NCBI GenBank assembly: GCA_037176845.1
Contig: JAYKXP010000015.1
Coordinates: 434,001-498,000, forward strand
DNA length: 64,000 bases
Reading direction: 5' to 3'
DNA from: Paramarasmius palmivorus
Lineage: Eukaryota; Basidiomycota; Agaricomycetes; Agaricales; Marasmiaceae
This document shows, in pieces, positions 33,440 through 44,720 of the stretch; position 1 is the first letter of the stretch; each line of letters starts with the position of its first letter. The notes under the pieces are model-generated. The model had not been told where the DNA came from and did no database searches. It saw only the letters and a list, made by a program, of their open reading frames with translations. A program made the translations under genes and the position numbers.

Positions 33440-35867
33440 TTAATTGCTGAGGGAATATTGAATATGGCGCTGATGCGCAAAGGCTCTCCCTGTGTGTTTT
33501 GTTATATCTGAGATAGTGCAAGATTGAATGGAAGTTACCTCTGCCGGTTTATCGTGTGGCTTGATCTTTTTCCACAGACCTTTAAAGCCAGCAGTATCTC
33601 CTTACACAAAGTGTTAGTGTCGAGCAAGAGACATAATATGTGCGGCTGACTCACCGCCCTCAGATGCATACGCTGCCGCTGCAACTACGTACAATACACG
33701 TTCCTTAACATCATGATTGATCTTAGGATTGACAACTAAGTTTTCCAGGGTTTTCAAAAACTTGCACGACATTAACTGTGCCATGATGATCTCGTTAGCA
33801 TTTAGGAGCAATATTGCCCAAAGCTAGGGTCAATAGTTAGCTCTATACCAATAACAAAAGGGACTCGATTACCCTCACGGCATTCAACTGTGCTGACGGT
33901 TCACCATACTTGAATTCTCTGCGTAGTGCACGGGCGGCTTCTTCTGCTAGCGTCTGGTCGGAAGAAGCACAGTCACAGATATAGAGCGCAGTTGCCCAAT
34001 CCTCTCGACCGGTTGCTGTGAGGTAACCTGCAAACAGGACATGTACTATTAGTATTCAAGTTTACGACAAACTGACCATCTAAGAAAATATATTCACCTA
34101 TGTGCATTGTTAAGCTGTCAAATTCCCCGCTGCTCCCTTCACATCCTTCATCCCTGTTCCGAAGCATACTGTAGTTGTCGTCATTCATTCCCTTATCAGT
34201 ATTGCAACTGAGCCATCCTCTGATGTTGGTTGCACCTGATACGTCTTTGGGGATAGGTCGTGCCAGTGGCTGTCGGAAATTTGTGCTACGGGCAAGACCA
34301 AAATCTTCAAGCTCTTTATCGAACACTCTATACCAAATTAGTAACACATTGGTTTCCCTGAAGCGTGAAGGCGACTCACCTTGTCTGTAGATTTTCGTAG
34401 GAGCGAGATAGGAAATTTGTGACCTGTCGGCTGTTATAAGCCATGCCAGGTTCTCTAACATCGCGCCAAATATGCTTCAATGTAGCCAAATCCCATTGCG
34501 GTGGTGACTCGATAGCTCCGAATAGGGAGTAGAGAAGCTGCTTTAAGCTGTCGATGTCAGGTCTGGATGACGACTCGGCCAACCAACATTGATGCATAAG
34601 CGCCCATACATCATCATCCAGTTCCAAAAGGTCGTTGGGACGCGAGGGACGATCACCCTTAATGACCTGAAGGATCACAGCAGCATCGGAACGCAAATTG
34701 TAAAATGGGCAAAATCCGGTATATATCTAGTGCGGGATAAAGATGCATTCATGATAGATGGAATGTTACCAACGCACCTCATAGCATACGCAGCCGAAAG
34801 CATAGATATCAGTTTTATATGACGGTCTTGACTCGCGACTCAGGAGCTCCGGAGCGAGCCATCGAATCGTTCCACCTAGCAAAGCACTTGAGGAAGTCAT
34901 TCTCAACACCTCGCCTTCCGCTACATAGGAAAGTCCAAAATCGCTGACTGCGGCTCTGCCATATCTTGTAACTAAGATGTTGGCCTTTCATAAGGAGAAA
35001 GTTAGTATATCATGATCGTAGATATGGCATGCACAACTCACTCCTTTAAGATCAGCGTGGATGATCTTCATATGATGTAAACACTGAAGACCATTCGCTA
35101 CGTCCCAAACCTACATCCAGTGTCAGTGGAAGTTGTTGTATTGGATTTCCTCAACGGTGACGTACTAATTGTCGATGATTGACCTCGGTTCTTGGTGTTC
35201 GGTCAAGAAATTGAGTCAGATTTCCGTTTTCCATCCATGGAGAGATGAGACATAAACGCTGTTTGCTTTCACCGAGGAAGAAGAGGCCAAGGAACGGTAG
35301 AAGGTTAGGATGTTCGAGTTGTCCCCATACGATTGCTTCCCGAACAAAATTCTATGTGTATAGTGGGTAGAGCTCGCATAAGAACCGACGGCAATACCCA
35401 CCTTGAGAACGTTCTCAATATTGGACCTTTGGTATAATTTTACTACCTTTAAGCACACGACCTCCTCGGATCCTTCAATTGCACCCATCCAAATCTCTCC
35501 GAACCCTCCAGAAGCTACCGGGTGTTCTCCGAGCGGTTTCACGTTCCTTATTGTCAAGCACTGCGGGTAGAGGTTGGATTGTCGAGACAGTCTGAGCACT
35601 GCTTTTAACATCGTTGAGCGAAGTTGAGGAGATGTCTTCGGAGAAAACGACAACTAACTCGGATGAGTTCGGCCCCGATAGTACGCAGCGAGACAGACTC
35701 ACCGATTGAAGATGGTCCAGAAGTGACTGTGCAAGATCCCCTTGTTGAGTGACTAGATTCTGATATTCATCTTTGTCTTGTAAAATAGCCGCCAAGTGTT
35801 TCAAGACCTTTTCCGGTGGATTCGAGTCGTCTACTGTATGGCGTCTTGGCCGAAAAAGCTTCTGCAT
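33440..35867 (-). CDS. TKL-type protein kinase fused to a VHS domain
   Basis: Start ATG 35865-35867 (MQKLFRPRR). An N-terminal helical part (VLKHLAAILQDKDEYQNLVT) precedes the kinase. The glycine loop is VASGGFGEIW with lysine in VVCLKVVK. The catalytic loop is IIHADLKGANIL, the metal site SDFGLS, and GTIRWLAPELLSRESRPSY and DIYAFGCVCYE follow. After the kinase, ARSTNFRQPLARPIPKD and an acidic linker lead into a VHS domain: MHIGYLTATGREDWATALYI, then LRREFKYGEPSAQLNAVRLW and LKTLENLVVNPK, ending GLWKKIKPHDKPAE. I checked each exon join from the end of the kinase to the VHS domain: all are GT-AG and keep frame. VHS domains bind sorting signals and ubiquitinated cargo on endosomes. The end at 33440 assumes no further intron; a stop after KPAEI is the alternative. 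Confidence 0.82.
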
Positions 35868-36095
35868 CGAGGGTCCTAGGTCAAGCCGACTCGAAAACTA
35901 TACGTTGACCTATACATTGACTCTCGGGAGGAAATCAACATGAACGGGAGTTGTCCAGGAGACATGGTGACTGATCACGTCCATCACATAGTACGGTATC
36001 AACGCCACTGGGTACTGCATTTCAGCTAATACCCTATGTACAGCACAAACTCACGCGACTAAACGTATGCATTGACAGCCATTCCAAGAATTAGT

Positions 36096-37994
36096 TTAGA
36101 CAAGTCTCTCCACAGCGGTAGCATTCAATAAGTTCTCTTCGAACACTGGCACGAAAATTTCCTTGAACTTCACTTCCGAGCTATGCATATCACACATCAG
36201 TGATCTCAAACTGAGATGTAGATGAACTCGTCGCGAACGCACCCTAACTCGGTATGACTCTTCAATTCCAACTTCCGGAACAAGTTCCCAAGGATCATGT
36301 AGAGCTCTGACCATGCAAGACTTTTGCCGGCTTGAGTACGATAAGAGGACGCAAGCACTAAGAGGGACGTACTTGATACCAATACAGGATCGAGACCCTT
36401 TCCCGAATGTAACAAGGTATCGGTCCAAAGAGTGATCTTTTGCCTCAATCCACCGTTCAGGATAGAATCTATGTGGCTCGGGAAAGATGTCTGGGTTCAA
36501 ATGCACGAATGGGTTCGCGATTGAGACGATTGTCTGCATGTACATTGCGAGATCAGAATAAGCACAATAGATAGTTTAGCCCGAAAACGTACTCCTGGCG
36601 GTACATAGTGCCCAGCAATAGAAGCCTCAGAATTGGTTACGACCCTGTTCATCGGTGTGACTACCCCATGCGAGAGTCGAAGACTTTCTTTGATAACGGC
36701 TGTCTACGCCCAACCATAAGCTTCGGGTCAGATAATCGAATAAAAGGGCGAGCATACCAAGTAGGGTAACTTCTCCAGCCGCTCTAAAGGCATCCGACTA
36801 TCTTTATCTGGCCAGGCTTCATCCAGTTCCGCTACAAGTTTGTTGCGTACTCTTTCATCCCATACGAGAGCACGAGTACCAATAGCACATGTGTTTCCGA
36901 CCGTATCACTTCCGGCGATTCGTAGATCCAAACCCTCGCAAATGAGGTATTCTCTCGTAATCTTGTGTCGGTATTTCGTTCCAGCATTGTGGATTATGGT
37001 GTGGAACATGTTTGAGTCATCGTCGTGCTCATCCGAGGCTGGATCTTGAGCGTTTTGCAAAGCCTCGTCAACTAACTTTGCAACTTCTCGTTGAACCTCG
37101 AGTTGGGCCTTGGAGCTCGGCATCAGGAACGTGGAGAGCCATGTTGGAAGGTTTTTACTGATTGGGACTAGTATGGGAAAATGCCTAAATGTCCAGGTGC
37201 TCGCTATCCTATCGGTGATGCTGAGGAGAACAGGATGCCGGAAGGAAGGGTAAGACGTCACATCGAGCGATGTCCTATACGAGTAGATAGTGATGATGTC
37301 GAGGGTGACGGAACGGAAAGCTAGGTGCATAATGGCTGGGGTGTATTTGTGGTTTGTAGTGAGCTGAGAGAGAAGTTTGTCGACCTATGGAGATAAAGTC
37401 AGAATGCAGAGATCGTGATGCATTGCGGTATACACATACCCGTTCTTGTATCACGTTTTCGAGTTTGAGGATGCCTTGTTTAGAGAAGAATGAGCCCAGC
37501 ATGGACTTGAGAACGGCGTGCTCTTTCTGATCAATTTCCGTGAAAAGGCTGGAGGGAAGGCCAAATTCGAAAACGCTGTAGAGATGAGGATCTTTGGGAA
37601 ATTTTGCAGGCGAAGAATAGATATCAGCATATGCAGCATGGGTCAGCAAAGTGCAACTGTAGCGACCTGTATCAGCTACTGCGAGGGGATACTGGTTCAA
37701 TAAAACATACCTCGTCTCTCCCAACCCTGACGACAGGTCCTGAATAATGTCTGAGAATGGGTCGTATCAATCACGTAGCTTATCCGACTGACCGTATTTC
37801 TGGTGAAGATATTCGAGATGAGGAAGCCATTTGCCGCCAAGTACAATATCATAGTAGATACGGTAAAAGCGAGTCCATCTCGCTAGCACAGGGCCAGGAA
37901 TACGGCCGAGAGGATCAGATACGACAAGGGATTGATAGACGAGAGGTATGATGAATATGGCTGCGAGGATGTATAGCACGCTGGGGTACTCCAT
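36096..37994 (-). CDS. Cytochrome P450 monooxygenase
   Basis: ATG 37992-37994 (MEYPSVLYILAAIFIIPLVY gives a membrane anchor), then the proline hinge GRIPGPVLARW. About 500 residues in several exons ending at 36096. The I-helix has AGSDT, the K-helix KESLRLS supplies ExxR, followed by YPERW. The heme loop FGKGSRSCIGIKLAWSE gives FxxGxRxCxG with the thiolate cysteine. Membrane-bound in the ER, dependent on a P450 reductase. Class E P450s of this size in fungi usually oxidise lipids or secondary metabolites. The nearest terpene cyclase genes are about 13 kb (decayed copy) and 20 kb away, so a terpenoid link is only a possibility. A longer in-frame reading starts at a TTG and was not used. Confidence 0.9.
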
Positions 37995-38647
37995 GAGGGC
38001 GATTGTGAACCTGGGTGTCAACTGTCGTCTGACTGATGTTGCTGGAAGAAGGACGCTCTTGTGATCTTCGCCACCTTAAAACCTTGATAGGTCGCCTGTT
38101 GATGGGAGACAATTCATAAGTCAGCTGCAGGTCAGCGGCCAGGGGACAAGACTCAAGGCGTACAATGCATTTTCATCCACCTGTCGCAGCATCTTGTGTC
38201 CCACTTTTGTAGCATATCCACAAGTTTCCCAGACAGTCCCAACGCTCCGAGTCACTGCATGGATTATCGTCTCGAAGCTCTATATCGTTCGCTCCTAGCG
38301 GTTACAGCTATATTGAGGCGGGCTAGAGAATAGTACCACGTCACTCACCAATAAATGGCCCTAGGATACGCAAGCGATTTTACAACCCAGGAAAGTATTT
38401 TGTCCGTATGTTTGCCGAACCTTTAGGTGAGGCTCCTTTTGAGATTGTTGCGAGTGAACCTGGCTCAGACACACTCCAAATATGGACAGGCCTCAAAACT
38501 TGGGGTTAGGGTCTCTGTCCCCTTCGAATTTTCTCAAGGTTCGGCCCTCGCCGCTTGCGGCCATCCCCCTCAGTCATACATATAGCATCAAATAATTAAT
38601 GTTCCTTAAAGTTACAAATACAGATGCCGAGGATGACGCCTCTTTTG
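37995..38647. other. Upstream region of the P450 gene
   Basis: About 650 bases without a recognised gene. The left part is the P450 promoter; the right part borders a candidate transposable element. Confidence 0.45.
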
Positions 38648-39226
38648 CCTCGACAAGCTGGGTACAGAGGATTGGTCCAACTCGGGAGATCCCGAGCTCA
38701 CCCGAAAAACTGATAACGGAGATATGACGTCTAGCAAGTCCTAGCGCCCCTGGGCGCTAGGACTTGCTAGACGGGCGCTTCGCCTCCATTACCTCCCTTT
38801 TTTCTTGTTTTTCCCATTTCTTTTCCCATTTCTTCCGTCGTTTATTTCTTATCTCATTTTTATCGCCCCCCCGCATTCTCACTAGGGAGCTCGAGTGCGC
38901 TTCTCTGAGTTTCCGAGGCTATCTTGGGATCATTACCCAATTACTACCAAATTACAAGGTTTTTTCCTTCTTTTTTCCTTCTTTTTCCCGTTCTTTCACG
39001 TTTTCTTTTGTACGCCCCTTCCTTCCTCGGGCCCCGCGTGCTCGCTTCGCTCGCATGTATACCACAATATGTAATTTAGAGCCTTTCACAGCGCAAAGGT
39101 TGCGGGATGGGACTTGGAATGAACTATATTTGGAAATAACGATGACGTTGTCATCCGTTATCACAGCGTTATCTCGCTTTCGGGATCTCCCGGGTTGGAC
39201 CAATCGTCCCTGGCCTCCTCGACAAG
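38648..39226. mobile_element. Candidate non-autonomous DNA transposon (MITE-like)
   Basis: Inverted arms 38670-38694 and 39181-39205 match at 24 of 25 bases (core ATTGGTCCAAC...GGGAGATCCCG). A weaker inner match is TGATAACGGA/TCCGTTATCA (38710/39155). Outside the arms the 10-base sequence CCTCGACAAG occurs as a direct repeat at 38648-38657 and 39217-39226. It could be a target-site duplication of the length seen for Mutator-like elements. The inside has pyrimidine-rich tracts and no transposase. Confidence 0.5.
38729..38772. repeat. 44-base near-perfect palindrome
   Basis: Two perfectly complementary 21-base arms (left arm starts GTCTAGCAAGTCCTAGCGCC) are separated only by CT. The sequence would fold into a long hairpin or cruciform. 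It lies just inside the left arm of the candidate transposon. Confidence 0.9.
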
Positions 39227-39239
39227 GCACGTTACCGCG

Positions 39240-39545
39240 ACTCACCGCGTCACGCTATTCAATACTGAATCTGATTGAACTGAATCTGATTGACGCCTTT
39301 ATCAATACACCCACCTCCGAATCCAACATGCGTAAAAGAAACCCGAATCAAGCGCAGCCGGCTCACTCTCCAACATATCTAGACAAAACAAACCATTCCC
39401 GGACCTCAAATCAGCCAAACGCAATCCTCGCAGCTACACTACGTGATTTACAAACAGGGAAGTTAACAGGGGATGTTATTGGGCATATTCACGACGTCGG
39501 TGTTCAGTTGGGTTTATGGTACGTGTGTATCTCTCTACGAAGTAT
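39240..39545 (+). pseudogene. Fragment of the DLQTGxLTGDVIG gene family
   Basis: Encodes a Pro/Thr/Ser/Asn-rich stretch with HSPTYLDKTNHSRTSNQP and then ILAATLRDLQTGKLTGDVIG, matching the units at 39784-40910 and 43365-44565. The donor-like GTACGTG after the motif and a later TTATAG also match. The N-terminal half of the unit is absent; the frame instead runs back into the candidate transposon. Confidence 0.5.
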
Positions 39546-39783
39546 TGACTAAAGTCTGATCCTATGCTTTATAGACAATCCACATTCCTCGATGACCTGT
39601 TACACAACAACTATCAGTTATATCATTATTTACAATCACATACCTTACCAGATCAACCTTGTTTGCGCAAACAAGCACCTGCTTTTTAAATTGGCTGGCT
39701 CTATGCTGAGTGTTTATGTTTCTGATGACTGGTCCATTTATGGCAAACAACCTGACTTCTCAGTTCTCCAACACTTCTTAAAT

Positions 39784-40910
39784 CTTGAGCCCACCAATGT
39801 TCAAAGCACACCAGGTCACAGACCCCATTCCTCTATCTCTCAAATCGTCTCATGTTCAACTCTGGAAAACGCATCCAAATCCACGGTCATGCTATCAACC
39901 ATGTTGACGATATCTCTATAATCGTCAACTTGGATAACACAACTACGGCTCGTTATGTTCGTTGTCGAGACCCTCAGAATGCAGCTGGCCATGGGTCACG
40001 GTGTTGCTGTGATTCCGCACCCGAATGTGTAGGTGCGGCCTCTATGTACAGCATTCATCATGTCCATCAATCGATTGCCTTTGATTGCTCATAGATGCCG
40101 ACGATGATGGTGACGAGATGTTGCATTCGTTCACTTCTCCTTCAACTTCAACAAGGTATGTTCCGAGTCCTAATACCTTGACTCGTTGCACTGTTCAATA
40201 CAAATTGATGCCTTCAGGAATACACCTACATCCACACCAACGTCCACACCCAATACGCGTAAAAGTTACCCAAATCAAGCGTATCCGACTCATTCTCCAA
40301 CATTCCAAGACAAAACAAACCATTCCCGGACCTCAAATCAACCAACCGCAATACTCGCAGCTATCCTACGCGACTTGCAGACAGGGAGGTTGACGGGGGA
40401 CGTTATCGGCCAAATTTATGGTGCGTGCGCGATACGACCAGTGATAGAATTCTTTTTGACGATTTGTAGATGATCAATGCGGCTCACCGTGACCAAGGAC
40501 TGTTAGTTATAATATATCATTAAAGTTTGCATCCACGTACCTCTCCATTGTAATCATGTACCCAATCCAGCACGCATAGCATTCCACATACTCTTCATCT
40601 CGAGTCGGCAATCTTCTTTCGAACGATGATAGTCGTTGACCTCACCTTGATTATTGGATATCAGTCCGGATACCCAGCTTCAGAGCTTCAGCTCCAGAGC
40701 ACTGCTACGAACAGGTCTGATGAAAAAGGCAAGATCTTAGGCAAGTGATTGACAGAATCATTGACTGGAGACGTACCTGGCATCAAGCGTACCCGCGAAA
40801 CCGACACTATAACCCTGTCTCTGCCCGCTGGTATGCGTGATACATGTCGCTACCCTCGGCTAATGAACCCGAGTGGCAAAGACCATTTCTCCGCCCTAGT
40901 AGATCTAGAG
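39784..40910 (+). repeat. Unit A of an unrecognised duplicated gene-like family
   Basis: Homologous over about 1.1 kb to 43365-44565. Both begin with TGTTCAAAGCA and CTCAAATCGTCTC, then an ATG (39852 here) opening MFNSGKRIQIHGHAINHVDD and SIIVNL. After an intron-like break comes a Pro/Thr-rich stretch ending TAILAAILRDLQTGRLTGDV IGQIY, followed by a GTGCGT donor. The opening recalls the short beta-rich start segments of basidiomycete NLR-type proteins, a loose resemblance. A full reading frame cannot be joined cleanly, so genes and decayed copies are both possible. Confidence 0.55.
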
Positions 40911-40924
40911 TCGCTTTGTTTGTG

Positions 40925-40978
40925 TGAGGTGTCAAAGTGTCAAAAATTATATTCCTCCACGCGCACTGATTTTTCCCC
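40925..40978. repeat. 54-base dispersed repeat, copy 1
   Basis: Starts TGAGGTGTCAAAGTGTCAAA. Matches 41528-41581 at 51 of 54 bases in direct orientation. It lies right after the end of unit A. Confidence 0.85.
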
Positions 40979-41527
40979 GCGTGGACTATTCGTTCCCAGG
41001 AAATTTGGCAGCCTGTATTCTCCCGTACTCCGGAGACCTCTCACATGTTCTAGTAGTCAGCCAATGATTATTGTTTCATTGTTCCATCCATTGACTCTAG
41101 GTAGGTAGATTCATTGCATGCTATTATGGATACTATGTACGTACATGTATGTACTCTTAGGTGTCTAAAAACTGGAAAGAAATACAGAGTTCCCCCTTTG
41201 AGTAATTGATCGTTTTACGTAGCTCTCGGCGATGATTCCAAAAGTGGAAGATGCCCCGGATGTCCTACTAGGCATCAACTCACAACCTCTCAATGCCATT
41301 ACTTGAGTTAAACTAGAAAGATTCAGATGTAAAAACAGAACTAGTCTTATATTGTAGCAATGTCAGTTTTGCCTCCCGACCCCACCGATGATAGTATTGC
41401 ATAGAACCGAAACCATAATTTGCTCCTCCTTACGCATGGAGTGTGGGACTCTGATGACCAAATTGGAAAGAGTGGACTTCGTGTCTCACGTTGCTGCGGT
41501 GTGCATTCCCTTCATCGATTCCCCCTA

Positions 41528-41581
41528 TGAGGTGTCGAAGTGTCAAAAATTATATTCCTCCGCGCGCTCTGATTTTTCCCC
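41528..41581. repeat. 54-base dispersed repeat, copy 2
   Basis: Second copy of the 40925 repeat, 603 bases downstream, with three differences. No coding meaning is apparent. Confidence 0.85.
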
Positions 41582-43364
41582 CGTTTGTCGCCGCGCTCAG
41601 CTGCCGGGAATGCCGGGAATATGCTTCCAGGTAATCTATCTATCTATCTAGTAGACGCCCAAGGGAATTTCGGTGTTACAGCACTGGCAGAATCACAGAT
41701 GGCTTTTGTACATGCCGCAGCAGAGTCCTCGCCACAACCCGCGCACCCGGAGAGACGCTCATGTGTCTGCCGAGGGCCCACGTTCGCGTGAAACGTTATT
41801 GTCAATTTCAGTGACATCAGGCCCGCCCGCCAAGACATCCTCACTTTTCCATGTCAAGGGCCTAGTAGGGTCACCTAGTCAGTGTTTGGACAAAACCTCC
41901 GGATCGCAAGATTATTTTCAGAACGGTGTTGTGCTAGGTTGTGGGGCTCCTCTGTTGCCATATTATTATTGGTACTTAACATACGCAGACGCAACCCCGC
42001 TGTTCGGAGTATTTCAAAATGATTGTGTGCGTAATCAGGTACCTGGGCACCTTTATTACTTATGCGGCAACCATTTCAGCTACGGAAGGTAGCAGAAGGT
42101 CCATTGTTGGAGATTGGTGGCGAGAGCCGATTCCTCATAAGTACATATCGGAGATACTCACCACGGAAAGTAACCAGAAATATGGGCTGCTAATTTTCTG
42201 TAATGACTTTACTCGCATTGAGAACAGTGAACATCACCCGTAATCATAGCTTTCCAGAATAACCTCTAGGGTCGCAAGAAAATATCCTATATAATATAGA
42301 GCTAGAGTTCGACGGGTCAGTGTAGAGAAGGTTTTTTGTGACGGAGGTACCGGCCATATCCGACTTTCGGTTTCGGCAGTGCGCTGGAAAGCCTAGTTTC
42401 TCACCGAGACCCGTATGGCCAGGAAGCGACGTACGACAGAGATTCGGTTATGCATCTATGTTTCATGTACCTATGGTTCCCACATTCAACGTGTTTCCGT
42501 CCTTCCTCCCCGATTCGTCGAGATGGTAGGCTATCATTGGTTCACACAGACAAAGGCGAATACTATATCGTAAACATTGTAAGCACCCGAATCATTCAAT
42601 GCGAGTTAATCGCGGTTGTCAGGCATCATAATTGGCTGGTTTCATCTGGCCTTAGGCACAACTTCATCCGCGCATAGATCTTGACCACCCACGATAATTG
42701 TGTAAAAATTGAACAACATATTACAACCACCACGGTTGACAATGAGGCCTAGGATCAGGCAGGATCTTGATCCTAGCCCTGATTCTATTGTCGCCGTAAC
42801 ATTTTTCGGACTTTTCATGCCCAGATCACATGACAAACCTCGGAGTGCGCTCTTAGTTGGCACAAAAGTCGAACCCAATCCGATGGTACGTTTTCAGTTT
42901 GAACTCAGGCCAAGCTCAAGGAAAATACAATCCTATACTCAATAATCCAACTTGCATTTATATATTTAAGTCCTTACTTCCTAGGTACCATTGGTACCCT
43001 TGATGATTTGGATAAGACAGTACTAGTCTCTCTAAAACAGGGATATCGCGGTTGTAAGTACCGCAAGTTCAAAATGAACTCTTTATTCCCGAAAAGGAGC
43101 TCGGGAATTTTCCTACGAAGGGTCTCACCGAGTGACGCTCGGAGGCGGTTTGCCACATTTCGAGCGCATGAAGTTTTTGAATTTTCAAAGGTTTTTTGGG
43201 ACGGTTTATCTCGACATCTGATGTCCCTGTTTCCAAAAGAGCCCTATCTAAGATCTGTTGATACATGGTAGATCAAGGCCGTTACTCCATTGGAGTCAAA
43301 TACTCTTCGTAGTGTCTAAAGCGCCTGCTATTCTGTTTCAGTCACGCCATTATAAATCGGACTG
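41582..43364. other. Gene-poor region, no gene recognised
   Basis: About 1.8 kb of short frames. It holds a CTAT microsatellite (41636-41650) and an imperfect palindrome around CCTAGGATCAGGCAGGATCT (42747). At 43120-43140 CCGAGTGACGCTCGG has inverted ends, within a stretch that may be another small mobile element. No conserved domain was found on either strand. Confidence 0.4.
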
Positions 43365-44565
43365 CCGATGTTCAAAGCATACCAGTTCCCGGACCCCATT
43401 CCCTATCTCAAATCGTCTCATGTTCAACTCTGGCAGATACATACAAGTCCACGGTCACGCCATCAATCATATCGACGGTATCTCAATAGTCGTCAACCTG
43501 AATTCTAACGTCACGGTGGCTCAGACAACCGTTCGCAGTGTTCAAGATTTGGAGCTCGGAGGTACTAAGTGTTGTCCTTTGTCATATGCAGTCGTCATCC
43601 AACGTTGATCCTACTTTTGAAGATCATGTCCTCAATTCCGATGTCGATGACCAAAATACGCTCGACACCAATTATCTATTCCTCAGCCACACACCCAATG
43701 CACGAGAAAGCCAGGATCAAGAACATAGTACGTTCCAAACATCGTGCAAGTTGATTGTAGTCAAGGATCATCGATCCCTGCTCACCAAGCACAAACATTA
43801 GCGGCTCGACAACGACATGATACCTCGACGAATGAACATTCCCCTGCCCAGAATATCGTCCACCTGAACCAGGCAAACCCAGGGATGTCACCAAGGCACT
43901 CTATAGACCAGATACTCGCCGCTATCCTACGCGATTTGCAGACAGGAAGGCTGACCGGAGACGTTATTGGCCATGTTCATAGTGTTGGTTTATGGTGCGT
44001 GCATCCTTGCAAAGTGAACGGTAGTGCTGATTGATACTAAGTATACGTTGTAGAGGATCAACGATTTCATTTGGGCGTTTGGAAATGGATCTGTGTTTCA
44101 CACCAAGGACTACGTATCAACTATATTATTAATTTGTATTATTCGCAGCCACATACCTCCTAATCATGTACCCAATCCAACACGTATAGCGCAATCCACA
44201 TACTCTGCATCTCGAGTCAGTGATCTTCTCGCAAGTCTCTGTCTTCTCTCGAACAATGACAGCCTTCTCACCGTATTGCTGAATATTGGTTCAGATACCG
44301 AACCTCAGGCCTCAGTCATAGAGCGCGGTTGAACGGGGCAATGGGGCCTTTGAAAATCGTGAACAAGTCTAATCGAGGAAAAGGTCAGGATTAGTCCCCG
44401 ACAAACTCGTTGACCGCAGATTTATGTAGCACCAAACATATCCCATGCTCAATGTACCCGCAAAGCCAATACCAAAACCCTGTCTCTGTCCGCTGGCATG
44501 ACCTCGAGTCCATCAGCGAGCAAAGACCATTTCTTCGCCCTAGTAGAGTCGCTTTGGTTCGTGTT
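43365..44565 (+). repeat. Unit B of the unrecognised duplicated gene-like family
   Basis: ATG at 43430 opens MFNSGRYIQVHGHAINHIDG and SIVVNLNSNVTV. Further on come DPTFEDHVLNSDVDDQNTL, a charged region, and IDQILAAILRDLQTGRLTGD with VIGHVHSVGLW. A GTGCGTGCATCC donor and TTGTAG acceptor follow, as in unit A. The 3' part to about 44565 matches 40560-40910. The first intron cannot be joined without a stop, so decay is possible. Confidence 0.55.
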
Positions 44566-44720
44566 ACGCACCCTGCGTTGAGGAAAGGAGTTTTTCGGCG
44601 CTGATTTGATTTACTTCGTCGTGATACGCGACCTGCTCGTAATATGTCGATGTCGATGAGAGATATTGAACGAGGCTACTCTGTGACCGTGATGGATCAT
44701 GGAAGAGAGCAAGTCACATT

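Larger units (their letters stand above)
31850..35867. repeat. Segmental duplication block, copy A
   Basis: This block and 51820-55559 share the same order. They begin with an upstream non-coding stretch (GAGACGAGAGAC...GATTGGAGGT), then a conserved promoter with TATATAAG, a plus-strand isochorismatase-like gene, and a minus-strand TKL kinase gene facing it. Similarity runs through promoters, introns and coding parts. The kinase tails differ: VHS here, GAT repeats in copy B. Confidence 0.8.

Noticed and set aside
38764..39552. 262-codon plus-strand frame as a normal gene
   Set aside because: Its first half is the pyrimidine-rich inside and right arm of a candidate transposon and its second half a fragment of the DLQTG family; kept only as a curiosity in the findings.
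41636..41650. CTAT tandem repeat as a CRISPR-like or regulatory array
   Set aside because: A plain short microsatellite; no spacers or repeat structure beyond the 4-mer.
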